In this document: positions 1 to 7,998 of the stretch, one piece after another
Layout: each line of letters starts with the position of its first letter
Position numbering within the stretch: the first letter of the stretch is position 1
Source: a bacterium
GTDB taxonomy: Bacteria > Auribacterota > Auribacteria > Auribacterales > Auribacteraceae
DNA length: 12,668 bases
Assembly: GCA_021161885.1 (NCBI GenBank)
Contig: JAGGZS010000030.1
Location: 1 to 12,668, forward strand
Reading direction: 5' to 3'
Notes under the pieces: generated by a model
What the model was told of the DNA's origin: nothing
Databases searched by the model: none
The model's input: the letters and a program-made list of their open reading frames with translations, nothing else
Translations under genes and position numbers: made by a program

Positions 1-70
1 GATTATTACGATGTTCAATTTTACTGATTTTTACCGATTTCCCGTTTTCTACTAAATTCAACGGTTTCAT
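1..70 (-). CDS. feoA: FeoA-like ferrous iron transport protein, N-terminal part (runs off the left edge)
   Basis: The minus strand opens with ATG at 70-68 and continues to the window edge, giving 23 codons that begin MKPLNLVENGKSVKISKIE. The pattern of a short leader, a Gly after the first helix and a K-V-K-I-x-K-I strand matches the start of FeoA, the small SH3-like cytoplasmic protein that works with the FeoB ferrous iron transporter. An SD-like GGAGA lies at 88-84, 13 nt before the ATG, which is a long spacing. A competing ATG at 90-88 is out of frame and stops after seven codons. A good promoter and a possible operator sit just upstream. Only the start is visible, so the family call rests on about 20 residues; a feoB next door would confirm it. 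Confidence 0.6.
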   Translation of the reverse strand, partial: MKPLNLVENGKSVKISKIEHRNN

Positions 71-115
71 TTTATTTTAAAAGTCTCCATTATTAGTTAA
101 AATTTTTTCTAAAAG

Positions 116-129
116 TTAGAGAAGTCTAA
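116..129. promoter_or_regulatory. Palindrome overlapping the feoA -10 and start site; candidate metal-regulator operator
   Basis: The sequence TTAGA-GAAG-TCTAA (116-120, 121-124, 125-129) is a perfect 5-bp inverted repeat overlapping the last base of the -10 box and the expected transcription start of the feoA-like gene. It lies within alternating TTAG and CTAA motifs at 93-96, 109-112, 116-119, 126-129 and 136-139. TTAG/CTAA half-sites recall DtxR/IdeR/MntR-type iron or manganese repressor boxes, and iron control is usual for feo genes. The position fits repression, but assignment to a regulator is inference because the match is short and the region is AT-rich. Confidence 0.4.
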
Positions 130-157
130 TAATATTTAGTTCTGTAAATAATGTCAA
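129..157 (-). promoter_or_regulatory. Sigma-70-type promoter for the feoA-like gene
   Basis: Read on the minus strand there is a consensus -35 box TTGACA (157-152), a 17-bp spacer (151-135) and a -10 box TATTAT (134-129). Transcription would start near 122, leaving a leader of about 50 nt before the feoA ATG. This is the best promoter in the window by match and spacing. A plus-strand TATAAT at 165-170, a possible -10 for the divergent glycosyltransferase, overlaps the same short intergenic region but lacks a convincing -35. Confidence 0.65.
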
Positions 158-277
158 GAAAGTCTATAATTTTTTTTTAATGAACCCAAATTAATTCATA
201 AATTAAATAGTTCCAAAAAAAATTTCTTTATGATAATGTTATCCTGATTTCAATTTTTACACACAATAAGGACACTT

Positions 278-1507
278 ATGAAACCGATTTTATTCATTAC
301 AGACGCTAATTTCCTTTCGCATCTGTTAAGGTGTATAGAAATAGCCAAGACATTACGCAATAGAGGCGAAAAAGTCATTTTTGCGGCAACCGGCATATAT
401 GAAAATTTGCTCAAATACAATCAATTTGATTATTATCCGGTTTATACCAACGATTACAACCATACGATGAAAGCCACCAGAGCATCTATGTTCAGGTACT
501 ATAACCCTGCAAGGCTGAGAAACTGTGTTCAATCTGAAATAGATATATTACAAAAAATTAAACCTAAAGTTGTTGTAGGCGATTTTAGATGGACACTTCG
601 CATAAGCGCGGAATACTGTAAAACACCTTACGCAGCAATAATTAATACTATCTGGACACCGTATTATTCACTTTTCAGGTCTATCTCGGAAAAAATGGTG
701 CTGCGTAAACTTTTCGGCAGAAAATTTATGGAGTTTATCCAGCCGCGAGGGCAGAAGTTTATGATGTACCGCAGGGGCAGACCGTTTAATCGGTTAAGAA
801 AAAAGTTAGGAGTTACCCCGTTAACTAATTTGCATACTGAAATGTACGGAGAATACAACCTTCTGCCGGATATACCCGAAATCTGTCCGGCAAAAAATCT
901 GCCGGATAATTTTAAATATATAGGTCCGCTTTTTTCAAAAGATGCCTCACTGCCGGTTCCCAAAAAACCCGGGCTGCCTGACGAACCGTATATATATATA
1001 TCCTTAGGCAGTACGGCAACCATAAAGATGATAAAATTGGTTTTTAAAGCGTTCGAGAACAAAAAAATACCTGTTGTAATGACAACCGGCAAACAAAAAA
1101 TAAATTGCCAAAAACCTTCAAATTTTTATTTATTTGATTATTTATCGTCCAAACAGGCGTTTAAAAATGCCGACGCGATAATCTGCCATGGCGGGCAGGG
1201 AACTTTATATCAGGCTTTATCGTACGGCGTACCGATAATCGGCATCGCCACCCACAATGACCAGCAATGGAATATGGACAGAATAGCAAACTTGAATTTA
1301 GGCATACAGTTTGGCGAGGATTCCTGCTCATCACAAAATATTTACGACGCTTACATAAAAATAGGCAACTCACCTTTATATAAACAAAATTGTATCAAGA
1401 TGAAAAAAATTATAGATTCCTACGATACGCTTAATTTAGCAGCTGACGCTATAATGCAATACGCCGAGGAAAAAGAAAAAAAAGAACTATCTTGCTACGA
1501 AACATAA
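278..1507 (+). CDS. GT1-family glycosyltransferase (UDP-glycosyltransferase/MGT-like)
   Basis: A 409-residue GT-B fold enzyme expected to transfer a sugar from a nucleotide-sugar to a lipid or small-molecule acceptor in the cytoplasm. The N-terminal acceptor half starts with a strand and a helix of the type seen in the family (residues 3-30). The donor half begins near the S-L-G-S-T stretch at 242-246 and carries the diagnostic H-G-G-Q-G-T loop at 304-309, then G-V-P-I-I at 317-321 and the D-Q-Q sugar-contact motif at 328-330. The length is normal for the family. There is no signal peptide or membrane segment. The ATG at 278 has AAGGA at 268-272, five bases upstream. The gene is the only complete plus-strand gene here, divergent from feoA and convergent with the activator gene (2-nt gap). 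Donor and acceptor cannot be read; a glycolipid or secondary-metabolite product is possible. Confidence 0.85.
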   Translation: MKPILFITDANFLSHLLRCIEIAKTLRNRGEKVIFAATGIYENLLKYNQFDYYPVYTNDYNHTMKATRASMFRYYNPARLRNCVQSEIDILQKIKPKVVVGDFRWTLRISAEYCKTPYAAIINTIWTPYYSLFRSISEKMVLRKLFGRKFMEFIQPRGQKFMMYRRGRPFNRLRKKLGVTPLTNLHTEMYGEYNLLPDIPEICPAKNLPDNFKYIGPLFSKDASLPVPKKPGLPDEPYIYISLGSTATIKMIKLVFKAFENKKIPVVMTTGKQKINCQKPSNFYLFDYLSSKQAFKNADAIICHGGQGTLYQALSYGVPIIGIATHNDQQWNMDRIANLNLGIQFGEDSCSSQNIYDAYIKIGNSPLYKQNCIKMKKIIDSYDTLNLAADAIMQYAEEKEKKELSCYET

Positions 1508-1509
1508 TT

Positions 1510-2178
1510 TTAAATCATTGTTTTCAAACCTTCAAGAAGAACATACCTGCCTAAAGGTATAACTTGGCAATTATCAAAACTTGCGGCAAAGATTTGGTTG
1601 GCGCATAACCCGCCTGACAGATAAAGGCGAGCAGGTTTGCCGCAGAAATCATAAACATTACAAGCTAAGCCCTTTACGAAACGGGCATAAACTTCCTGAG
1701 GCTGATAGCCATCGGCTATCAGGTCAAACATTCTTGTCATAGCGAGTATTGCGCACGTAATAACTATTGGTTTTTCAGCCGGTTTGACAGAATCAGGATT
1801 TATCTTAAAATACGAAGCCAACAGCTCAACTATCTGTCCGGTAAACGCGCCGCACTCAGTATTCCAATCAATGCCTATTTTATCATTACTATTTATCGTA
1901 ACGAATTTTATATCTCTTGAACCGCAATCCACTACCGTAGCTTTGCGGTCAGCTTCAACCAAATTAGCCGCGCCCTTAGAAAGAACTATCAGTTCGTTTA
2001 GCACATTTTGGGTAAACCGCCGGGCATTATGTCCCGCAGCGGCCACAACATTATATTTTTCAATAACATTTTTTATTTCACGGGTAAGGATAATTTGGTA
2101 TTTTTTTGATTTAAGATAATACAGCTTTGAGTATGAAGTTCCGCTGTCTAACAGAATATCTATTTTTTTTGAACTCAT
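1510..2178 (-). CDS. Compact HgdC/BadF-type ATPase, activator of a 2-hydroxyacyl-CoA dehydratase-like protein
   Basis: The ASKHA-fold activators of this family hydrolyse ATP to drive one electron at very low potential from a [4Fe-4S] cluster, shared across the homodimer, into a partner of the HgdAB/BcrBC/double-cubane type. From the start chosen here the protein has 222 residues, against about 260 for HgdC. Visible motifs: phosphate loop 1 (L-L-D-S-G-T-S, 9-15); phosphate loop 2 (V-V-D-C-G-S-R-D, 82-89, where the family usually has I-G-G-Q-D); the cluster cysteine Cys109 in T-E-C-G-A-F-T-G; the second cluster cysteine Cys142 in I-T-C-A-I-L-A; and an adenosine-motif S-G-G near 188-190. Both cluster ligands are thus kept. 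A start at 2205 would add nine residues, but ATG 2178-2176 overlaps the upstream TGA in an ATGA junction, so coupled translation from 2178 is preferred. It is the last gene of the four-gene block. Confidence 0.85.
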   Translation of the reverse strand: MSSKKIDILLDSGTSYSKLYYLKSKKYQIILTREIKNVIEKYNVVAAAGHNARRFTQNVLNELIVLSKGAANLVEADRKATVVDCGSRDIKFVTINSNDKIGIDWNTECGAFTGQIVELLASYFKINPDSVKPAEKPIVITCAILAMTRMFDLIADGYQPQEVYARFVKGLACNVYDFCGKPARLYLSGGLCANQIFAASFDNCQVIPLGRYVLLEGLKTMI

Positions 2179-2984
2179 TTTTGATCTCTTTTCAGGGATA
2201 GCCACAAAAACGCCTCGATTTTCGCTTTGACGGAATGATCCACTTTGCTGTTCACCTCAACATAAAGGCCATTGTACTTTTTAGCTAACCCGTACGCCAT
2301 AACATTTTTCGGACAAAACGCCTGAGCAAAAAAAACAATCGGGATATGAGGGTTCACAAACATTTCAAGGTCATGGTCTGCGGGAGTCCTGTTTTCCATA
2401 CATCGTGTCCAGCCGAAAATATGGGTTTGCGCCGGAAACAAATCGAGCACATCAAAATCGTTTGGAGGAACGCCCCAAAATCCGCAAATAGGTTTTCGGT
2501 AAACTATTTTTCTATGCGGCGGCGATATTTTTGTCAAATCATCAACAATAAACTCCATTTTTTCTTTTAACGCAAGCCCGCTTTCACAGATAGGGTTACC
2601 TTGCCTTATCATATTCAGGTTTTCCGTAAGGACAACAGGTATATTTAATTGTTTATTAAAAAAGATGCCGAGGAATCTGGCGCCGTCGCATTTATCTATG
2701 CCGGAACTTAAAATTACCCAGTCAAGATTTTTATCAAGCAAAATGTTGGCCGTTATTGTCCGCAAAGTAGCGCAACTGATTTTAGGCATAATGTTTTCCG
2801 ATTCAGCAATGCGATGAGCGGGTAACGGCATATCAAGATCAATTATTTCATCGCTCACGCAAAGAGCCTGTTCCCATAACGCTGCCGGCGGCACTCCGGT
2901 GAACCCTAAGCGAACCGGTTTAGGCAGGTTCGCTATTAAGCGCAATACATCATTTATTTCATTAGGTTCAGACACTAATGGCAT
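2175..2984 (-). CDS. Compact HgdB/double-cubane-like Fe-S protein (2-hydroxyacyl-CoA dehydratase component family)
   Basis: This 269-residue protein resembles the HgdB/BcrB fold, which normally spans about 370-430 residues. Two copies of the family's alpha/beta domain seem present: G-F-T-G-V-P-P (27-33) and G-F-W-G-V-P-P (168-174) occupy equivalent places, an internal repeat. The likely cluster ligands are Cys71 in I-S-C-A-T-L-R, Cys99 in D-K-C-D-G-A-R and Cys224 in A-F-C-P-K-N-V, which match the three cysteine positions of the family in context. In known members this protein receives electrons from the ATP-driven activator and reduces a CoA thioester or, for double-cubane proteins, small molecules. 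The activator gene follows at once and overlaps it by 4 nt, so the pairing is strong. No HgdA-type partner is visible, which favours a homodimeric double-cubane-like enzyme. The ATG at 2984 lies 2 nt after the upstream stop, with GGGAAAA ahead of it. The substrate is unknown. Confidence 0.7.
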   Translation of the reverse strand: MPLVSEPNEINDVLRLIANLPKPVRLGFTGVPPAALWEQALCVSDEIIDLDMPLPAHRIAESENIMPKISCATLRTITANILLDKNLDWVILSSGIDKCDGARFLGIFFNKQLNIPVVLTENLNMIRQGNPICESGLALKEKMEFIVDDLTKISPPHRKIVYRKPICGFWGVPPNDFDVLDLFPAQTHIFGWTRCMENRTPADHDLEMFVNPHIPIVFFAQAFCPKNVMAYGLAKKYNGLYVEVNSKVDHSVKAKIEAFLWLSLKRDQK

Positions 2985-2986
2985 TA

Positions 2987-5521
2987 TCAGTTTTTCCCGT
3001 TTGAAAATTTTTTACGTATAATTTCCGATTTATCAATTTTATCTCCGAAAAAAAAATCAAGCACATCATAGGGACGAGTGGGATGTTTAAGTTCAAGATA
3101 AATATTTTGTCTGCTGATTTTTATTTCATTTATTCCTTGTTTCAAATCAACGGTTTTTATTTTACCGCTTTTTGTTAATCGTTCAAAAAGAATCTCATTT
3201 TTTAAAAAAGAATTTTTAATTTCACAGTTAATCGAGTAAATTTCATCATCTGACAGGGAATGGGGTATCTCGTAAAAAACATTTGTTATTAATGTATTCA
3301 TTTTAGGCGGTTTTTTATGATAAGCAACACCAAAAATTTGAATTTCATCGGGTAATTTACCGTTCACTCTTTTTTCTATATCGCCAGCGTTTAATTTTTC
3401 GAGAAGCTCAAACTGAAACGGATCTTTATGCGCCTGCATACCTACGGATAACGCCGGAGCGAACGAAAACCGCGGATGAGGGTTAAACCCGTAACTGTGA
3501 TTCATATCTATCCCCGCCCGCCTGAACGCCCGCATGATAGTATTAATCAATTCTCTGTTTGACAACATCTTAAGCAAACCGACTTTTTTAAAATAGCCCA
3601 TATAACTGTAAAACGGATGATTCTGCGCAGATGATTTTTCAGCTTCAATACTTTTATCCATAGATTCACTAACAGGAGACAGAGATTTTTTTCGCAAAAA
3701 TTCCCGTGTGCAAACCCCGCAATTATAACAATTATTTTGTCCGCATGGATAAGTAAGTTCGCCGTTAACCGATTTTTTATATTCTTGTTTTAGAAAATCA
3801 GGTTTAACGCCAGTATCTATATGAGACCACGGCAATATATCGTCAAGGGAATATGGTTTATACAAATATAATTCAGGATCAATATCAAGTTCGGAAAACG
3901 AATTAACCCATATATCGAACCGCAGTTCATCAGACCAAGCGTCCATGCCCGCGCCGTTAAGAAACGCGTGTTCTATAACATCGCCTATTTTTCTGTCGCC
4001 TCTTGACATAACGGCTTCAAGATAACTTGAGTTGACATCGTGCCACTTTAGCCGGATAGATTTTTTCGGTTTTATAAGATCAAGCAGCCTATTTTGTTTA
4101 GATAGTATATCATCGCGTTTTGCCATAGGCAACCACTGAAACGGGGTATGTGGTTTAGGCACAAAAGTAGATATGCTTACATTAATATTGCCTGATTTTT
4201 TAGAAATTTTTTTGCCGATTTTCGATAATTTTTGGGACAGTGCAAAAATCGCTTCAATATCCGCAGCGGTTTCCGTAGGCAGCCCGATCATAAAATAGAG
4301 TTTCAGAAGTTGCCATCCTTGCGAAAAAATAAATCCAACCGCATCTAAAACGTTTTCTTCCGAAACATTTTTGTTGATAATATCCCTTAAACGTTGAGTG
4401 CCCGCTTCAGGAGCGATAGTAAACCCTGTTTTACGCACAGACTGAATTTGTTTTGCCATATTTTCAGATATGGCGTTTGTCCTGACAGAGGGTATAGATA
4501 AGGAAATTTTATTTTTTCTTAATTTATCCATAACACAGCCTACAAAATTGTCAAGGTCGGGATAACTGCTCAAATCCAAAGATGTCAACGAAACCTCGTC
4601 ATAACCCGTACCAGCCAGATTGCTCATAATAATCTCTAAAACAGTGTTAGGATTGCGAGGTCGGTTAGGGCGGTAAATTATGCCTGCCTGACAAAACCTG
4701 CACCCTGCGTTACATCCTCGAGATACTTCAACATTAATCCTGTCATGCACCGCTTCGCAATAAGGGACAGGGAACGACATAGGATAGGCAAATTTATCGA
4801 GATCAAGCTCAATCCGGCGACGCACAGGATAAGGCGCATCTCCTTTTTTCACAACAACTTTACCGGTTTTTTCGTCGTAATATGTCTCATATAATGACGG
4901 TACGTAAACCCCTTGTATAAGGCTGAGTTTACGTAAAATATCCTGTCTTGAACTATTTTTAACGGCACGGTTTTTTTTTATGGCGCGGCTTACTTCAAGA
5001 ATCATGTTTTCTGCGTCCCCGATCAAAAAAGCGTCAAAAAAATTTGCCATCGGCTCAGGATTAAACACGCAAGGACCTCCGGCTATAACAAAAGGGTCTT
5101 TTTCAGACCTGTCTTTTGAGCGCAAAGGCACATTTGCGCAACTTAAAATGTTGAGCACATTTGTGTAACTTAATTCATACTGAAGAGAAAATCCTATTAT
5201 ATGGAATTCAGAAATGGGCGTTTTGGTTTCAAGACTGCAAATAGGCAGGCTGTTTTTTTTAAGCTGATCCGTATAATCGCGCGCGGGAGCGAAAATACGT
5301 TCAGCCCGTATATCTTTCGTCTGGTTGAGAATATTATATAAAATTTTCATGCCGAGATGAGATACGCCTATCTCATATGTATCGGGAAAGGCAAGCAGAA
5401 AACGCAGGGGATTTTTTTTATCGTCCGACGAAAAAGAATTCCATTCTTTGCCGATGTAACGTGAAGGTTTGGATACTAAATTAAGTATTTTATGGTATTT
5501 TCGGTTATTTATCATATCCAT
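2987..5521 (-). CDS. Radical SAM protein fused to DUF2344 (TIGR03960/TIGR03936-type fusion)
   Basis: A large radical SAM enzyme of unknown substrate. Numbering runs from the TTG at 5524; from the preferred ATG subtract one. Residues about 40-180 form an N-terminal domain like the cobalamin-binding domain of B12-type radical SAM proteins, with P-D-T-Y-E-I-G-V-S-H at 47-56 and A-G-G-P at 148-151. The radical SAM core follows with the cluster motif C-x3-C-x2-C at Cys271, Cys275 and Cys278. A cysteine-rich patch, Cys594, 599, 602 and 605, leads into the C-terminal DUF2344 domain (about 638 to the end). Fused and split forms of this pair are known in many bacteria, often near rng or rplU, which are absent here. 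The ATG at 5521 overlaps the preceding TGA as TGATG, so translational coupling favours it over TTG 5524. No strong SD is visible. Confidence 0.88.
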   Translation of the reverse strand: MDMINNRKYHKILNLVSKPSRYIGKEWNSFSSDDKKNPLRFLLAFPDTYEIGVSHLGMKILYNILNQTKDIRAERIFAPARDYTDQLKKNSLPICSLETKTPISEFHIIGFSLQYELSYTNVLNILSCANVPLRSKDRSEKDPFVIAGGPCVFNPEPMANFFDAFLIGDAENMILEVSRAIKKNRAVKNSSRQDILRKLSLIQGVYVPSLYETYYDEKTGKVVVKKGDAPYPVRRRIELDLDKFAYPMSFPVPYCEAVHDRINVEVSRGCNAGCRFCQAGIIYRPNRPRNPNTVLEIIMSNLAGTGYDEVSLTSLDLSSYPDLDNFVGCVMDKLRKNKISLSIPSVRTNAISENMAKQIQSVRKTGFTIAPEAGTQRLRDIINKNVSEENVLDAVGFIFSQGWQLLKLYFMIGLPTETAADIEAIFALSQKLSKIGKKISKKSGNINVSISTFVPKPHTPFQWLPMAKRDDILSKQNRLLDLIKPKKSIRLKWHDVNSSYLEAVMSRGDRKIGDVIEHAFLNGAGMDAWSDELRFDIWVNSFSELDIDPELYLYKPYSLDDILPWSHIDTGVKPDFLKQEYKKSVNGELTYPCGQNNCYNCGVCTREFLRKKSLSPVSESMDKSIEAEKSSAQNHPFYSYMGYFKKVGLLKMLSNRELINTIMRAFRRAGIDMNHSYGFNPHPRFSFAPALSVGMQAHKDPFQFELLEKLNAGDIEKRVNGKLPDEIQIFGVAYHKKPPKMNTLITNVFYEIPHSLSDDEIYSINCEIKNSFLKNEILFERLTKSGKIKTVDLKQGINEIKISRQNIYLELKHPTRPYDVLDFFFGDKIDKSEIIRKKFSNGKN

Positions 5522-6297
5522 CAATAAACAGTTACGTTAAGGCCGGGTAACTTATTAACTATTTTTTTTCTGATTTCATTAAGCCTTGTTTGTGAAACTT
5601 TTTTTAAATCATGTTCGGCAGGCACCCTGTCCAAAGAATATATCTGAACTTTTTGAGGTTTAATAAAATTATAACAATCGATAAGTTTATCTATTTGTTC
5701 ATCGGAACTGTTAGTTTGCCTCCCTTCTACAAACAAGGTTTGTAACGTAATATTATCAAGCGATTTTAATGCTGATACCACATGGAAAAATTTTACCTGA
5801 GTATGAGGCCGATTGATTTTTTTAAAAGTATTTTCATCACCGGCGTCGAGTTTGATAATAGCGTCATCAAATTTAGCCAAAATTTTTCTTATGTTCGGAT
5901 CGGAAACACAAGAAGCATTCGACAAAACAGCTGTTTTCACCGAAGGGACAATTTTATCGCGGACCGCAAAAATTTTATTTGCTATTTCGCAAAATTTCGG
6001 ATGAACCGTAGGTTCGCCGTTCCCCGCGAAAGTTATATAATTTATTTTTACCGATTTTTCTTCCGCTTGTTTTAAAGCGGATAATAATTCATCTATAACC
6101 TTTTGGGGCTCAGGAAAATCATTGGACATAGAAGTTTTTAAAACCTTTTTATCCGTAAACCCGTATTGGCAGTATATACAGTCGAAACTGCATAATTTAT
6201 ATTTCACAGGCGAGAGGTTAACCCCCAAAGATACTCCTAACCTGCGTGAATGCAAAGGACCATATATATAAGAAGACTGTAAATCAAGTTTTTTCAT
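5521..6297 (-). CDS. Radical SAM protein, COG0731 (wybutosine-synthesis-like) family
   Basis: A 258-residue radical SAM protein. The N-terminus has the family's G-P-x-x-S-R-R-L-G-x-S-L-G-V signature (residues 13-26), then the [4Fe-4S] motif C-x3-C-x2-C at Cys36, Cys40 and Cys43 with I-Y-C-Q-Y-G. The SAM-binding A-G-N-G-E-P follows at 91-96. COG0731 is related to archaeal Tyw1, but bacterial members have no settled role. There is no extra C-terminal cysteine cluster, so this is a minimal core enzyme. An AGGG sits 6 nt before ATG 6297. It is the first of four tightly packed genes: its TGA overlaps the next ATG (TGATG). The 151-nt gap to pepA upstream may hold its promoter, but no clear -35/-10 pair is visible, and read-through from pepA is possible. 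Confidence 0.88.
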   Translation of the reverse strand: MKKLDLQSSYIYGPLHSRRLGVSLGVNLSPVKYKLCSFDCIYCQYGFTDKKVLKTSMSNDFPEPQKVIDELLSALKQAEEKSVKINYITFAGNGEPTVHPKFCEIANKIFAVRDKIVPSVKTAVLSNASCVSDPNIRKILAKFDDAIIKLDAGDENTFKKINRPHTQVKFFHVVSALKSLDNITLQTLFVEGRQTNSSDEQIDKLIDCYNFIKPQKVQIYSLDRVPAEHDLKKVSQTRLNEIRKKIVNKLPGLNVTVY

Positions 6298-6448
6298 AAT
6301 ACCCTAATCCAAAAAATTCGTTAAACAGAAATAAAAACTACGGCATTAGATTGATGACAGATATTTTTTTTAAATTTTTTTTAATTGGAAAATTCTTATA
6401 CCGTTTTTGATCTAAAATATTTTGCCGGCAATATTCCTGAGATATTAA

Positions 6449-7957
6449 TTAATTATTCCAATGGCGTATAATTTCGCATAAAAGCCGAACTCCCGCGCCT
6501 GTGGCCCCTTTACACAAATACCCTTTTTTATTGCCGTCCACCCATGCGGTGCTTGCGATATCAAGGTGCGCCCAAGGAGCGTTTTTCACGAATTTACGAA
6601 GAAACACACCGCCTACTATTGTGCCTGCTCCGGGACCGCCGCTGTTTTTTATGTCCGCGGTTTCGCTTTTGATCATATCGTCGTAGTCATCCCACATAGG
6701 CAATTCCCATACCCGTTCGCCGGAATTTTCGCTATGCTTGATGATTCTACGGATAAGCCCTCTGTTATTGCCCATAACAGCAATAGCTTTATTGCCCAAA
6801 GCAACCATACAGGCACCTGTTAAAGTCGCCATATCAATTATGGCTTTAGGTTTATATTCTGTTGAGGCGTAATGTAAAGCGTCGGCTAAAATCATTCTGC
6901 CTTCCGCGTCGGTAGAGATAACCTCAACCGTTATTTCAGACGCCATGGTTATAACATCGCCGGGTTTATACGCTTTACCGCCTGGCATATTTTCCGCTGT
7001 GGGTATCAATCCGACTACTCTCTGAGGCAGTTTAAGTTCAGCCATTGATTTCATTATTCCGAGCACTGCTCCGGCTCCTGCCATATCGTACTTCATTTTT
7101 TCCATACCCCCGGGCGGTTTTAAAGATATGCCGCCGCTGTCAAAACTAACGCCTTTACCGACAACCACGATAGGCTTATCCTCTTTTTTCTCTTCAGGTG
7201 TATAATCAATAATGATAAATCGGGGTGGATTAACACTCGCTTTGCCCACGGATAATATTCCGTTCATTGCCCGTTTTTCAAGTTCTTTTTCATCAAATAC
7301 AGTACAGTTAAGCGCAGGAATATTTTTACATATATTCCGAGCTTCCTCAGCGATAGATTCCGGAATAAGTGCATTTGAAGGGGTGTTTACTATTTTTCTG
7401 ACAATGTTTACGTTATCGGCTATTATTTGTCCGTAGAGAAGCCCCTTTTTAAAATCTCCGCGAGGTACACCTACGAAACAAACGTTTATATCTTTTTTAT
7501 CCTTATCATCGGATTTATTTTTGCCGCTTTTAAATTTCTTAAAATTAAACCTTGATAACACTAATGCTTCAGCAAAAACCCTGCCTGCGCCATAGTTAGA
7601 TATCGTAAACGGCACAAACGGATTGAGTAAAACCGTATAAGATTTGATATTAAAAGATTGAGCTGAATTATCAGCTGAGGCTATTAATTTGCGTAACTTT
7701 TCCTGATTAATCTCCCGTTTTTTGCCGGCTCCTATAAGAATCATTCTTTTAAAAACTTTTGCATCCCTGTACAGAGTTAAGGATGACAAAAATTTTCCTT
7801 TAAAATCACCCGAATCAATAATATTCTTAACACGGCCGAACAAATTACCGTCAATTTTTTTAATCCAGTTAATTTTTTTAAGCTCGTTCTCAAATAAAGG
7901 GATTACTACAAGTTCCTTATACGATGTGCTTATTGATTGGACAGCTTTAAGACGCAT
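6449..7957 (-). CDS. pepA: Leucyl (cytosol) aminopeptidase PepA, peptidase family M17
   Basis: A 502-residue two-metal aminopeptidase that removes N-terminal residues from peptides in the cytoplasm, normally as a hexamer. All active-site residues of the family can be placed: metal ligands Lys268, Asp273, Asp291, Asp350 and Glu352, and catalytic Lys280 and Arg354, in the stretches G-K-G-V-S-F-D-S-G-G and S-T-D-A-E-G-R. The N-terminal macro-like domain covers about 1-160 and carries a lysine-rich, poorly conserved linker at 141-156. Length is typical. The start ATG 7957 has a strong AAGGAG at 7971-7966 with a 9-nt gap. A possible -10 TATAAT (7993-7988) lies just upstream without a good -35. It follows a likely terminator, so it probably begins its own unit. 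Members of this family can also bind DNA in Enterobacteria, but nothing here shows that. Confidence 0.97.
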   Translation of the reverse strand: MRLKAVQSISTSYKELVVIPLFENELKKINWIKKIDGNLFGRVKNIIDSGDFKGKFLSSLTLYRDAKVFKRMILIGAGKKREINQEKLRKLIASADNSAQSFNIKSYTVLLNPFVPFTISNYGAGRVFAEALVLSRFNFKKFKSGKNKSDDKDKKDINVCFVGVPRGDFKKGLLYGQIIADNVNIVRKIVNTPSNALIPESIAEEARNICKNIPALNCTVFDEKELEKRAMNGILSVGKASVNPPRFIIIDYTPEEKKEDKPIVVVGKGVSFDSGGISLKPPGGMEKMKYDMAGAGAVLGIMKSMAELKLPQRVVGLIPTAENMPGGKAYKPGDVITMASEITVEVISTDAEGRMILADALHYASTEYKPKAIIDMATLTGACMVALGNKAIAVMGNNRGLIRRIIKHSENSGERVWELPMWDDYDDMIKSETADIKNSGGPGAGTIVGGVFLRKFVKNAPWAHLDIASTAWVDGNKKGYLCKGATGAGVRLLCEIIRHWNN

Positions 7958-7998
7958 AAGTTTAAGCTCCTTATTATCATAAATTGAATTATATGTTT

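Noticed and set aside
664..1092. Minus-strand 142-codon reading opposite the glycosyltransferase
   Set aside because: It is fully antisense to well-conserved glycosyltransferase motifs and has no recognisable domain.
6420..6445. Near-palindrome around GCCGGC after pepA as a terminator
   Set aside because: The arms meet with no loop and are out of register by two bases, and no T run follows on the minus strand.
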